Below are positions 26,248-35,377 of a stretch of DNA of 64,000 nucleotides, piece by piece. The first letter of the stretch is position 1, and each line of letters starts with the position of its first letter. Source of the DNA: Nonomuraea turcica (GTDB lineage: Bacteria > Actinomycetota > Actinomycetes > Streptosporangiales > Streptosporangiaceae). Where the stretch lies: contig NZ_JAUZQF010000005.1 in assembly GCF_030718205.1 (NCBI RefSeq), positions 372,001 through 436,000 of the forward strand, given 5' to 3'. The position numbers and the translations under genes were made by a program. Under the pieces are notes generated by a model. That model was not told the DNA's origin. It searched no databases and saw only the letters and a program-made list of their open reading frames with translations.

Positions 26248-29200
26248 ATGACCTTTCCGAGCATCACCAAGGCCATGCGCGCCGGGCTCCTCCCGGCCGC
26301 CCTCACCCTCGCGTTAACCCTTGGCGTCCCGGTCGCGGCAGCGGCCGATCCGCCTGCTCCCGCCCTCGTCTATGAGTTCGACGCCGACGACGTCAGCACC
26401 GGCTCCGTCACCGACTCCTCGGGCAACGGCCTGCACGGGACGCTGGTCAACGGCTCCACCGCGTCGTTGGTCGACGGCGCGGGCGGAGGTCACGCGCTGA
26501 GCCTGCCCGGCGGCGCGCCCACTTCCAACGGCGCCTACGTGAGGTTGCCGCTGGCCGCCATCCAAGGCAAGACGGATCTGACCGTGTCTGCCCGGGTGAA
26601 GTGGGACGGCACCACCGCCCCCTGGCAGTGGATCTACGCGCTGGGCAAGGACACCAGCCGCTACCTGTTCACCACGCCGTACAACGGCGACGGCCGCCTG
26701 CGCACGGCCGTCACCGCCTCGTCGGCGGGCGGCGAGGCCCAGGTCACGGGCTATGCCCCGCTACCGGCGAACGCGTGGAAGACGCTGACGGTCACCCTCG
26801 ACACGGCCGCCAAGCGCGTCACCACCTACCTCGACGGCGCCGCCGTCGCCTCCGCCGCCACGAACGTGACGGCCGCGCAGCTGATCGACGCCGCCACGAC
26901 GTCCGCCGGCTTCATCGGCCGCTCGTTCTATCCGGACCCGCTGTTCGACGGCGCGATCGACGACTTCCGCGTCTACGGCGCGGCGCTGACGGCCGAGCAG
27001 GTCGCCGCCCTCACCGGCGGCCAGGTCCCCACCCCGACCGGCCTGACCCAGGACGCCTTCGCGGTGCGGACGTTCATCGGCACCGCGCCGTCCCTGCCGG
27101 CCGCGGTCCGCGCCACCTTCTCCGACGGCTATGACCGCGACCTGGCCATCACCTGGGCGCAGGTGAACCCCGAGGACTACGCCAAGGCCGGGACGTTCAC
27201 CGTGACGGGCACGGCGGGCGGGCGGCCCGTCACCGCCAACGTCACGGTGATCCGCGAGGGCCAGCTCGTCATCGACCTGGCCAAGGACACCGGCGCCTTC
27301 CACGGCGGCGCGTCCGGCACGCTCTACGGCCTGTATGGGCCCGGGGTGCCGACGAACAACCTGATCGAGGGCATGCGCCTGCGCACGGTCTCGACCAAGG
27401 CCCAGGACGGCCCGCAGCACCCGGGGGCCGACGCCCTCGAAGTGGTCAAGCCGCTGGCCGACAGCACCAATGGCGACGTGTACATCTACATGACCGACAT
27501 CCACCGCGGCTTCCCGTACCAGTGGCCGGGCAGCACGCCGCAGGAGAAGCTCGACCTGTTCAAGGAGAAGATCGCCAAGCAGGTCGACCAGGTCCTTCAG
27601 CTTGACCCGAAATATCAGGACAACATCGTCTTCGTGCCGTTCAACGAGCCCGAGGGCAACATGTTCGGCACCGGTGAGTGGAGCTACAACCGCAAGAGCT
27701 GGCTCAACGACCCGACGGACTACTTCAAGGCGTGGGACGAGGTCTACGCGCTGATCAAGGGCAAGATGCCGGAGGCGCGCATCGCCGGACCCAACACCAG
27801 CGTGCTGTACGCCCAGGTGAAGGGCTTCCTGCAGCACGCCGTCCAGGCGGACACCGTGCCCGAGGTGATGACCTGGCACGAGCTCAGCCACCCCGAGCAG
27901 GTGCGGCAGAGCGTCAAGCGCTACCGCGGCTGGGAGGCCGAGGTCTTCGCCGGCACCGAGTACGCCGGGAAGAAGCTGCCGATCAACATCAACGAGTACG
28001 CCTTCAACTACCACACCTCGGTCCCCGGCCAGATGATCCAGTGGGTGTCGGCCATCGAGGAGTCGAAGGTGGACGCCGACATCGCGTACTGGAACATCGA
28101 CGGCAACCTGTCCGACTCCGCCGTGCAGGCCAACCGCGCCAACGGCCAGTGGTGGCTGCTCAACGCCTACGGCGGCATGAGCGGGCACACCGTGCAGGTC
28201 ACGCCGCCGTTCCCGGGGCAGAACTACACCCTGCAGGGCGTCGCCACGCTCGACCCGGCCAAGAAGCAGGCCCGGGCGATCTTCGGCGGCGCGACCAGCG
28301 CCGGGCACATCCGCTTCGAGAACGTCCCCACCGGCGTGTTTGGCGACACCGTGCACGCCTGGATCCGCGAGATCCCGTGGACGGGGCAGATCGGCGACTC
28401 GGCGCAGCCGGCGATCATCGCCGAGCGTGACGTCAAGGTCGAGAACGGCACCGTGGCGTTCGACTTCGGCAGCGGCGGCCTGCCGCGGCTGAAGGAGTCG
28501 TCGGCGTACGAGATCGTGCTCAGCCCCGAGGGCGCGGGCACGGTGACGGCGCCCGCGCCCAAGCTGTGGGAGCAGTCGTACGAGGCCGAGGACGCCAAGT
28601 ACACCGGCGGCGGCTACAGCCGCAACGGCCCCGAGGGCTCGCCTTCGGACGTGTCGAAGTTCTACACCTCCGGCCGTTACAACGTCGGCGGGCTGCGGAC
28701 CGGCTCCGACGGGGTGCTTGACTTCACCGTCGAGGTCCCGCAGGACGGCCGCTACGACCTGAGCGTCTTCGCCAACTCGCTCAACACCTTCGACCGGGTG
28801 CGCGAGCAGGGGCCCACGAACGTCTTCGTCCGCGTGGACGGCGCCGCCGAGCAGGAGCTGTTCCTGCCCCTCGGCTACAAGTGGGTCGTGTGGGACCACG
28901 CCGACACCACTGTGGAGCTCAAGGCGGGCAAGCACGTGATCTCCCTGGCCGCGCGGAGCCTCGACGGCGCCAAGGCGACCAAGGGCGACGCGCTCGTCGA
29001 CCGGATTCGGCTGTCGCTGGCCAACCCGGCCGCGGCGACCTCGATCTACGAGGCCGAACTGGCCGACCTGGGCGGGGCCCGCATCGCCTACGACGTCAAG
29101 GGCGACGGCGTCGGCGGCTCGGGGGTCGTGGCGGCCGACCGCGGGAAGTCGGTGACGTTCTGGGTCTACTCCGCCCGGGACGCCGCGGCCGTCCTCGACC

Positions 29201-29880
29201 TCAAGCTGCTCGGCTCGGGCCAGGCGACGATATCCGTCAACGGCATCGAGGTGATGGAGGACGCCCGGCGCGACGGCTCCACCAGGACGGTGTCGCTGTC
29301 GGGCGGCATCAACAAGGTCACGGTCACCGGCGCGTCCGGCACGGCGCTCGTCGACCGGCTGGAGGTGCGCCCGGCCGCCGACGCGCTGCCCGGCACCGCC
29401 TACGAGGCGGAGTCCGCCCAGCTGGCCGGCACGGCCAAGGCGGCGCAGCTCTCCCTGGCCAGTGGCAAGGCCGCGGTCACCGGGGTCGGCGGCACGCCGG
29501 GCAACGCCAACACGCTCACCTTCACCGTCCAGGCGGACAAGCCGGGCACGTACGCGATGCGCGTCCGCTACTCCAACCCGGAGCAGTCGCCCGCGACGCA
29601 CTACAACCCGGACCCGCTCGCCAGGCACGCCGACATCTCGGTGAACGGCGCCGCCCCGCAGCGCGTCCTGTTCCCGCACTCCTTCCACGAGAACAACTTC
29701 TGGGAGCTCACGGTCCCGGTGCAGTTGCAGAAGGGCGAGAACACGGTGCGGTTCTCCGCCGAGGAACTGCCCAACTTCGACGGCAAGACCTACGCGTCGG
29801 AGACCTTCCCGGGAGTGCTCCTCCGCTCCCAGTACGCCCCGGCCATCGACAAGATCACGGTCGCTCCCTCCAGGGACTGA
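26248..29880 (+). CDS. secreted multidomain GH39-like glycosidase with LamG, Ig-like and CBM modules
   Basis: 1210-residue exported enzyme. Order of parts: signal peptide (to about residue 33, ending AAAAD); LamG/concanavalin-like domain (about 40-255) with the FDGAIDDFRVYGAAL ending; bacterial Ig-like domain (about 265-335); clan GH-A catalytic domain (about 340-700) with VPFNEPEG (Glu467, acid/base) and ININEYAF (Glu583, nucleophile); then three C-terminal modules each opening with YEAE (about residues 777, 934, 1052), like CBM35/CBM6. The ATG at 26248 follows AGGGA by seven bases; the GTG one codon earlier is too close. The divergent operon and shared operator indicate a role in degrading an arabinofuranose-containing plant glycan. 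Exact specificity is unknown. Confidence 0.8.
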   Translation: MTFPSITKAMRAGLLPAALTLALTLGVPVAAAADPPAPALVYEFDADDVSTGSVTDSSGNGLHGTLVNGSTASLVDGAGGGHALSLPGGAPTSNGAYVRLPLAAIQGKTDLTVSARVKWDGTTAPWQWIYALGKDTSRYLFTTPYNGDGRLRTAVTASSAGGEAQVTGYAPLPANAWKTLTVTLDTAAKRVTTYLDGAAVASAATNVTAAQLIDAATTSAGFIGRSFYPDPLFDGAIDDFRVYGAALTAEQVAALTGGQVPTPTGLTQDAFAVRTFIGTAPSLPAAVRATFSDGYDRDLAITWAQVNPEDYAKAGTFTVTGTAGGRPVTANVTVIREGQLVIDLAKDTGAFHGGASGTLYGLYGPGVPTNNLIEGMRLRTVSTKAQDGPQHPGADALEVVKPLADSTNGDVYIYMTDIHRGFPYQWPGSTPQEKLDLFKEKIAKQVDQVLQLDPKYQDNIVFVPFNEPEGNMFGTGEWSYNRKSWLNDPTDYFKAWDEVYALIKGKMPEARIAGPNTSVLYAQVKGFLQHAVQADTVPEVMTWHELSHPEQVRQSVKRYRGWEAEVFAGTEYAGKKLPININEYAFNYHTSVPGQMIQWVSAIEESKVDADIAYWNIDGNLSDSAVQANRANGQWWLLNAYGGMSGHTVQVTPPFPGQNYTLQGVATLDPAKKQARAIFGGATSAGHIRFENVPTGVFGDTVHAWIREIPWTGQIGDSAQPAIIAERDVKVENGTVAFDFGSGGLPRLKESSAYEIVLSPEGAGTVTAPAPKLWEQSYEAEDAKYTGGGYSRNGPEGSPSDVSKFYTSGRYNVGGLRTGSDGVLDFTVEVPQDGRYDLSVFANSLNTFDRVREQGPTNVFVRVDGAAEQELFLPLGYKWVVWDHADTTVELKAGKHVISLAARSLDGAKATKGDALVDRIRLSLANPAAATSIYEAELADLGGARIAYDVKGDGVGGSGVVAADRGKSVTFWVYSARDAAAVLDLKLLGSGQATISVNGIEVMEDARRDGSTRTVSLSGGINKVTVTGASGTALVDRLEVRPAADALPGTAYEAESAQLAGTAKAAQLSLASGKAAVTGVGGTPGNANTLTFTVQADKPGTYAMRVRYSNPEQSPATHYNPDPLARHADISVNGAAPQRVLFPHSFHENNFWELTVPVQLQKGENTVRFSAEELPNFDGKTYASETFPGVLLRSQYAPAIDKITVAPSRD

Positions 29881-29892
29881 CACACCCACTCC

Positions 29893-29928
29893 CCCGCCCG
29901 TGCCCCGGAACCCCGGCGCACGGGCGGG
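29893..29928 (+). terminator. terminator hairpin of the large glycosidase
   Basis: Arms CCCGCCCGTGC (29893-29903) and GCACGGGCGGG (29918-29928) with a 14-base GC-rich loop, 12 bases after the stop codon. Confidence 0.7.
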
Positions 29929-30005
29929 ACGCTCCATCGGTCCTCAATCGATTCTCGGTCGTGGCGCTGCACAGTAGAGGGCGAGTGACTGAGCGGAGTG
30001 AGCCG

Positions 30006-30536
30006 ATGGAAACCGACCTGCTGCCGACGGCGGCCCGCCTGCCCGCCTGGTGGCCTCCGCGCACGACCCCGCCCCGCAGGCCCCCGATCACGCTCGAGGG
30101 CGTTCTGGCCGGGGTCCGCGTGCCCGACGCGGACCCGCGGCGCTGGCGGGAGCAGCTGGAGGAGGCGACCGCCGGGCTGCGCGAGGCGCTGCTGGTCGAT
30201 CCGGGCGTGGCGCGAGCCGCGCTGGAGTCTCCGGTGTGCCCGCAGGGGGTGCGCGTCAGGGAGGGCATGCTCGCGATCATGCGTGTGGCTGGTCTGCCGG
30301 AGGCGACCCGCGCCGCGGCGCTGACCCGGCTGCTGCTGTACGCGATCGCCGACGCCGCGTACCAGCACGCACCGGACGGGCGTCACCCCAGCCTTGCCGC
30401 GTGCCGGCACGCGCCGGAAGGACGCCATTCCCGCCGTGCCTCGGCGCCGGACGCCCCGTGCGGGGAGTGCTTCCGTTTCGGCCTGAAGCTGCTGCTCGAC
30501 GGCCTGGCCGCCGCGCTCCCGGACCGAGCCGGATGA
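30006..30536 (+). CDS. hypothetical protein coupled to the phosphopantetheinyl transferase
   Basis: 176 residues, family not recognised. The N-terminal part is Pro/Arg-rich (residues 1-35), the middle is a helical, Ala/Leu/Arg-rich region, and the C-terminus contains a CGECFRFGLKLLLDGL stretch. A short duplicated segment (HAPDGRH and HAPEGRH, about residues 122 and 138) lies in a probable loop. The ATG at 30006 follows GGAG by seven bases; a GTG at 29985 is spaced too closely to its GAGGG. The stop overlaps the start of the transferase gene (ATGA), so the two are translated together. No signal peptide or membrane segment. Confidence 0.6.
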   Translation: METDLLPTAARLPAWWPPRTTPPRRPPITLEGVLAGVRVPDADPRRWREQLEEATAGLREALLVDPGVARAALESPVCPQGVRVREGMLAIMRVAGLPEATRAAALTRLLLYAIADAAYQHAPDGRHPSLAACRHAPEGRHSRRASAPDAPCGECFRFGLKLLLDGLAAALPDRAG

Positions 30537-31231
30537 CCTGCGAGGTGTGGTGGGCCGAGCTCGGCGAGGTGCGGCCCTGGCATGAGGAGCTCCTCGACCC
30601 CGTGGAACGGCTCCGCAAGGGCAAGTACCGTGCCCCGGCGGACCGCGACCGTTTCATGCTGGGCTGTGCGATCACCAGGATCATGCTCGGCAGGCGCCTG
30701 GGCGTGCCTGCCGCCGGCGTGCCGCTGCGTCGCGACTGCCCGGCCTGTGCCCGCCCGCACGGCAAGCCGCGCCTGCCCGGCGACGAGCTGCACGTCTCGG
30801 TGTCTCACTCCGGCCGCTGGGTGGCTGTGGCGATCAGCGGCGTGGGGCCCGTGGGCATCGACGTGGAGCGCGTCGCCGAACGGAGCACGGCGCTGGTGGA
30901 GGCGGCGCTCGCGGACGTCGAAGCCGAGGCGCTGGGGCGCACGGCCGACCCCGTGGCCGGATTCATCGCCTACTGGACGCGCAAGGAGGCCGTGCTGAAG
31001 GCCACCGGTGACGGGCTGCGCGTGCCCATGTCACACGTGATCGTCTCCCCTCCCGATCAGCCCGCGCGCCTGCTCGGCTTCCGCGGGCGCCCGCTGCTCC
31101 GGGTGGCGCTCACGGACCTGCCGCAGCGAGACGGGCACGCCGCGGCGCTCGCGATCCTCGGGGTGCGGGAGGTGCCCCGCGTGGCGGCGGGCAGCGCCGC
31201 CCCCTACCTGGCGGGGGTCACCACGGCGTGA
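30533..31231 (+). CDS. 4'-phosphopantetheinyl transferase, Sfp type
   Basis: Converts apo carrier proteins to their holo form by transferring the phosphopantetheine arm from coenzyme A. 232 residues, the usual Sfp-family length. Diagnostic segments: SVSHSGRWVAVA (residues 89-100), GIDVE (Asp110 and Glu112, Mg2+ ligands) and WTRKEAVLKATGDGL (Glu152, Lys156). A CPAC pair sits in the loop near residue 70. It is the probable activator of the two acyl carrier proteins encoded at 43594 and 44903. Its 3' end overlaps the convergent acyltransferase gene by 14 bases. Confidence 0.93.
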   Translation: MTCEVWWAELGEVRPWHEELLDPVERLRKGKYRAPADRDRFMLGCAITRIMLGRRLGVPAAGVPLRRDCPACARPHGKPRLPGDELHVSVSHSGRWVAVAISGVGPVGIDVERVAERSTALVEAALADVEAEALGRTADPVAGFIAYWTRKEAVLKATGDGLRVPMSHVIVSPPDQPARLLGFRGRPLLRVALTDLPQRDGHAAALAILGVREVPRVAAGSAAPYLAGVTTA

Positions 31232-32462
31232 TGTCGTGCCCTTCTGTCCAGATCCGCGCCGCGGCCGTCAGCAGGGCGGCTCTGTCGGCCTCCTCCGGGC
31301 CCGGGCGGGCGGGCAGGAAGGCCGCCACGTCGCTCTTCTTCTTGATCACCGACCGGTGGCGGCGGCAGGCGGTGATGAGACCCTGCGACGGCCCCGCCTC
31401 GACGAGGAGGAAGTCGCCGTCGTTCAGCAGCCGGTCGAGCGCCGGCCAGAACAGCACGGGGGCGGCCACCTGCCTGGCCCAGAACCACGGGTCGCCGGCC
31501 TGCTCCGCGGTGAGCGGAGCGCACGTGTACGCGGAGTAGAGCGGCAGCCCCGGTGGGCTGTACGTGACGCGGCCGAGCACCTCGAGCCCACTCCTGGCCA
31601 GCTCGTCCACGGCCGGACTGTGGAAGCCCAGCGGCGACGGCACGGGGACCACCATGAACCCGGCCTCCCGCAGGTCGTCGGCGACGGCGCCCAGCTCCGC
31701 GGCCAGACCGGCGAGCACTGTCTGCCGGGGCGAGTTGACCGCCCCCACCACGACAGAGCCCCGCAGGTAGGGGGCGAGCGCCTCGGCGGCGGCGCCGACC
31801 GCCAGCATGCCACCGGGCGGCTGAGAGGCGGCGGCCGCGACGCGGTGCCGCATCGTGGCCACCGCGTCCTCCAGGGAGAACACCCCCGCCACCACCGCGG
31901 CGACGGTCTCCCCCACGCTGTGCCCGAGCAACGCCCCAGGCCGCAGCCCCCAGCCGATCAGCGTTCGCGCCAGCGCGTGGCCGACGCCGAGCAGCAGCGG
32001 CTGGGCCCGCGACACCTCGTCCACGGGGACCCGGGGCTCGGCGGCGAGCCAGTCGGCCCGTACCTCCTGCCCGTCGGGACCGAGCAGGTCGAACAGCTCG
32101 TCCATCGCGGCGGTGAAGACGGGCTCGAAACCGTACAGGCCGGCGGCCATCCGGCGGTGCTGCGCACCCTGCCCGGGGAAGAGCAGCGCGACCGGCCGCC
32201 GCAGCGCCGCGGACGGCCGCGCGCCCGGCAGGGCCGCCAGCGCGGCCTCCGCGTCCGCCGCGACGATCGCGCCGCGCACCGGGCCGTCGCCGCGCTCACA
32301 GGCGTTCCACTCGCCGGCGACGGCGGCGAACTCCGCCGCCGTAACCGGTCGCTCTGCCAGCCGTTCTGCCAGCCGCCGCCGCCCCGACTCCCACTCGGCC
32401 TCGTCGCGGCCCGACCAGAGCAGCGCCCGCGCGTCGGTCACGTCCTGAAGCTGCACGGTCAT
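31218..32462 (-). CDS. discrete acyltransferase (malonyl-CoA:ACP transacylase / type I PKS AT-like)
   Basis: Loads an acyl group from CoA onto a carrier protein. 414 residues. FPGQGAQ at 95-101, the serine nucleophile in GHSVGE (Ser182), the carboxylate-binding Arg207 in the RHR segment, and the catalytic histidine in LGFHSP (His281) are all present. About 90 residues precede FPGQG and resemble the KS-AT linker of modular PKSs, so it looks like an AT cut from a type I system and unlike FabD, which lacks this part. Retention of Arg207 suggests a malonyl-type (carboxylated) substrate; the LGFH motif is neither the usual HAFH nor YASH. The ATG at 32462 follows GGAGGAG; the GTG at 32477 lies upstream of that binding site. 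Encoded 15 bases after cydB. Confidence 0.85.
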   Translation of the reverse strand: MTVQLQDVTDARALLWSGRDEAEWESGRRRLAERLAERPVTAAEFAAVAGEWNACERGDGPVRGAIVAADAEAALAALPGARPSAALRRPVALLFPGQGAQHRRMAAGLYGFEPVFTAAMDELFDLLGPDGQEVRADWLAAEPRVPVDEVSRAQPLLLGVGHALARTLIGWGLRPGALLGHSVGETVAAVVAGVFSLEDAVATMRHRVAAAASQPPGGMLAVGAAAEALAPYLRGSVVVGAVNSPRQTVLAGLAAELGAVADDLREAGFMVVPVPSPLGFHSPAVDELARSGLEVLGRVTYSPPGLPLYSAYTCAPLTAEQAGDPWFWARQVAAPVLFWPALDRLLNDGDFLLVEAGPSQGLITACRRHRSVIKKKSDVAAFLPARPGPEEADRAALLTAAARIWTEGHDITPW

Positions 32463-32477
32463 GATCTGCTCCTCCAC

Positions 32478-33497
32478 CTAGAAGTAGGCGCGCGCGCCGG
32501 TGGCCCTGGCGGTGCGATAGAGACGGCCCGCCCACCACTGGAGGGCGGCGAGCAACGGGACCAGCACGGCCACGACCCAGAACAGCGGCGCCAGCACGAT
32601 CGGATCCGCGCTGCCCTCGGCCACCGTCATGCCGGCCGAGTCGCCGTACCGGGAGACGAGCAGGTACGGCAGGCGGCCGACGGCGACGGCGGCCGCGGCG
32701 GCGAGCAGGACGACTCCCGACAGGGCGAGCGCGCGCCGGGGCGCGGCCCGCATCGCGAAGACGTCGCACACCACGAGCGCCACGGCGACGACGCCGGCCA
32801 GCACCCACACGACGATCGGCTGCTGCACGGAGGCCCGCACGTCGGCGGCCAGCAGGCCCACGCCGAAGGAGATCGCCGCGCCGGCCAGGGCGAGCCGGGT
32901 GAGCAGGCTGGCGAGCCCGATGGCCCGCTCGGCGAGCGGCCCCCGGGTCCTGGTCGCCGCGAACGCCGCCCCACGCAGCGCGAAGAACAGCATGGAGGTG
33001 AGCGCGCAGGCCAGCCCGAACGGGGTGAACAGCACCCCGGCGGTCAGCGGCAGCACCCCGTCCGGCCGCAGCGGCAGGGCGTGGAGCAGCGCGGCGGCGA
33101 TCGCGCCGAGTGCCAGCGCGATCACGAGGCTGGCGGCGGTGATGGCGGCGGCCCAACCGCGCCGCCAGCGCGGCGACGGGTGGCGGCGGCGGAAGTGGAA
33201 GGAAGCGCCGCGCACCACCATGCCCAGCGCGAACGCGGCGAAGAGCGGGAAGAGCCCGGACAGCAACGTCCCCTCGAAGACCGGGAAGCCGCCGATGAGC
33301 AGGCCCACCACGGAGACGATCCACACCTCGTTGCCGAGGAAGTACGGCCCGATCGTGTCGACGACGGCGTCCCTGTCGCGGTCGCTCCTGCCCAGCACAG
33401 GCAGGATGAGCCCGATGCCGATGCTGCGCCCCTCGGTGAGGAGGTATCCGGCGAACATCAGCCCGGTGAGGACGAGCCAAGCAGCGTGCCAGGTCAC
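32478..33497 (-). CDS. cydB: cytochrome bd oxidase subunit II
   Basis: Membrane subunit of the bd-type terminal oxidase that reduces oxygen with quinol electrons. 339 residues with about eight to nine helices; FLGNEVW and GFPVFEG near residues 53-75 are family hallmarks. Its GTG overlaps the cydA stop (GTGA). cydDC, needed for assembly, is not in the window. Its place directly downstream of TetR and polyketide tailoring genes is unusual for a respiratory gene. Confidence 0.93.
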   Translation of the reverse strand: MTWHAAWLVLTGLMFAGYLLTEGRSIGIGLILPVLGRSDRDRDAVVDTIGPYFLGNEVWIVSVVGLLIGGFPVFEGTLLSGLFPLFAAFALGMVVRGASFHFRRRHPSPRWRRGWAAAITAASLVIALALGAIAAALLHALPLRPDGVLPLTAGVLFTPFGLACALTSMLFFALRGAAFAATRTRGPLAERAIGLASLLTRLALAGAAISFGVGLLAADVRASVQQPIVVWVLAGVVAVALVVCDVFAMRAAPRRALALSGVVLLAAAAAVAVGRLPYLLVSRYGDSAGMTVAEGSADPIVLAPLFWVVAVLVPLLAALQWWAGRLYRTARATGARAYF

Positions 33498-34801
33498 AGC
33501 CGACCTCCGGTGATCGCGAGCTCTTCTTCTTCGTCAGTGTCCGTCTCCTGGCCCTGGGAGCCCAGCTGGGCGGCGTCGGGCCCGCGCCGGGCGAACTTCG
33601 CCAGCAGCCGCCAGTCGGTGACGGCCAGTGCCCCAACGACCAGGGTGAAGACGATGAGGGAGGTCAGCAGCACGCCGCTGGTCAGCCCGGGGCTGATCGC
33701 GTCCTCGGTCTTGAGGATCTCGTAGACGGCCCACGGCTGGCGGCCCACCTCCCGGAACAGCCAGCCCGCGGTGGCCGCGAGGAACGGCACGGGGATCAGC
33801 CACGGGAACACCCTCAGCAGCCAGGCGAACCGGGTGAGCAGCAGCGAGATCTTGATGGTCATGAGCGCGGTGATGACGGACACGGCCTGCAGGGTGATGG
33901 CCGACCAGATCATGACCGTGCGGGTGATGTAGATGAACTCGTGGACCGGGATGTATTCACCGGGACCGTGTTTGGCGACCATCTCTTCCTGCAGCCGGGC
34001 CGCTAAAGCGAGGTCGTTGTCGGCCAGTGCGCCCTTGATGGGCTGCTCCACGTTGATGACGTCGAGCAGTTGTCCGCCCATGAAGGCGGTGACGAACACG
34101 AAGAACGGCGCGATGTAGACGGCCATGCGCAGCAGGAGCAGGAACGCGGCCCGGTCCTCGTGACCCTCGGGCAGCCGCCTGAGGTGCCAGGCGCTGACGC
34201 CGGCGACGAAGAACGTGCCGGTGGTGATCGCCGCCGCCGCCGCGTGCGGGATGGCATGCCAGAAGTTCGGGTTGCCGACGAACTCGGCGAAGTCCGCCAG
34301 CACCAGCCGCCCGTTCGCGGCGGAGGCGTGCCCGACGGGGTGCTGCAGGAACGAGTTGGCCATCAGGACCCAGAAGACCGACATCCAGGCGGTGATGGCG
34401 GTGAGCCAGATCATCGCCAGGTGCAGCCGCTTGCCGAGGCGGTTCCAGCCGAAGATCCAGATGCCGAGGAAGGTCGACTCCAGGAAGAACGCCACGAGCG
34501 TCTCGATCGCCAGTGGTGCGCCGAAGACGCTGCCGGTGACCTTGGTCAGCCCGCTCCAGTTCAGCCCGAACTGGAACTCCATCACGATGCCCGTGGCGAT
34601 GCCGAGCGCGTAGTTGATGAGGTAGAGCTGGCCGAAGAATCGGGTCATCCGCTCGTAACGGGGGTTTCCGGTGACCGTCCACATGGTTTGGATGATCACG
34701 ACGTAGGTGACGAGGCCCAGCGTGAGGGCTACGAACAGCCAGTGCGCGACGGCGGTCAGCGCGAACTGAAGCCGTGCGTAGACGATCGCATCCGCCGGCA
34801 C
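33494..34801 (-). CDS. cydA: cytochrome bd oxidase subunit I
   Basis: Haem-bearing subunit of cytochrome bd. 435 residues, shorter than the about 520 of Escherichia coli CydA, consistent with a short quinol-binding Q-loop. Visible landmarks are the N-terminal haem ligand region (AVAHWLFVALTLG), the second histidine region (WHAIPHAAAAAITTG), and GRQPWAVYEILKTEDA near the C-terminal third. The acidic C-terminal tail (DTDEEEE) is cytoplasmic. GTG start with AAAGGAG six bases upstream. Confidence 0.93.
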   Translation of the reverse strand: MPADAIVYARLQFALTAVAHWLFVALTLGLVTYVVIIQTMWTVTGNPRYERMTRFFGQLYLINYALGIATGIVMEFQFGLNWSGLTKVTGSVFGAPLAIETLVAFFLESTFLGIWIFGWNRLGKRLHLAMIWLTAITAWMSVFWVLMANSFLQHPVGHASAANGRLVLADFAEFVGNPNFWHAIPHAAAAAITTGTFFVAGVSAWHLRRLPEGHEDRAAFLLLLRMAVYIAPFFVFVTAFMGGQLLDVINVEQPIKGALADNDLALAARLQEEMVAKHGPGEYIPVHEFIYITRTVMIWSAITLQAVSVITALMTIKISLLLTRFAWLLRVFPWLIPVPFLAATAGWLFREVGRQPWAVYEILKTEDAISPGLTSGVLLTSLIVFTLVVGALAVTDWRLLAKFARRGPDAAQLGSQGQETDTDEEEELAITGGRL

Positions 34802-34822
34802 GGTGCACTCCTTTGTCAGGCG

Positions 34823-35353
34823 TCAGTCGGTCAGGTCGAGCAACAGTTCGAGCTGTGCGAAAACAGCGGGCGCCAGATCCGGGGCGAGACTGACGCCGCG
34901 GGCCACGGAGATGACGAGGTCGGCCGTCGCCTTCGCGTCGGCGCCGGGCGCCGCCTCCGCGAGCACCTCGCGCAGGGCGTCGTGCCAGCCGCGCTCGTTG
35001 CTCGCGACGATCTCCCTGATGCGCGCGTCCCTGGCGGCCCGCAGGTCCAGCTCGCGCAGCACCGCGAACAACTCGGGACGGGTGCGGATCATGTCGGCCA
35101 GCACCGCCAGGTGATGCCTGATCGTGGCGGCGGCGCTGGGCTGGGGCGGCATCGTCTTCCAGAACTGGCGGGTGGCGTGGTCGACCACCGCGGCCACCAG
35201 GTCTTCCTTGGTCGGGAAGTAGTGGTGGACGGTCGAGTGGTCGATGCCGACCTCCTTGGCGACCTCGCGGAGGCGGAGCCCTTCGAAACCTCGGGACGCG
35301 ACGCAGTGGAAGGCGGCCTCCACCAGTGCCTGCCGTCGGCTTCCCGTGCTCAT
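34823..35353 (-). CDS. TetR-family transcriptional regulator
   Basis: 176-residue repressor. The N-terminal helix-turn-helix (LREVAKEVGIDHSTVHHYFP) is clear; the ligand domain is of the C-terminal TetR_C type. The ATG at 35353 has GGAGG seven bases upstream; the longer frame to 35398 reads through the operator palindrome at 35378-35391. It stands between the tailoring genes and cydAB, so it may respond to the polyketide product and control cydAB-AT, itself, or both. Confidence 0.85.
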   Translation of the reverse strand: MSTGSRRQALVEAAFHCVASRGFEGLRLREVAKEVGIDHSTVHHYFPTKEDLVAAVVDHATRQFWKTMPPQPSAAATIRHHLAVLADMIRTRPELFAVLRELDLRAARDARIREIVASNERGWHDALREVLAEAAPGADAKATADLVISVARGVSLAPDLAPAVFAQLELLLDLTD

Positions 35354-35377
35354 GACCCCACCTCCGCGAGACTCCAC

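Noticed and set aside
26761..29937. 1058-codon minus-strand frame across the large glycosidase
   Set aside because: Same artefact: repetitive Val/Gly/Arg-rich text, while the plus-strand frame has a signal peptide, catalytic glutamates and modular structure.
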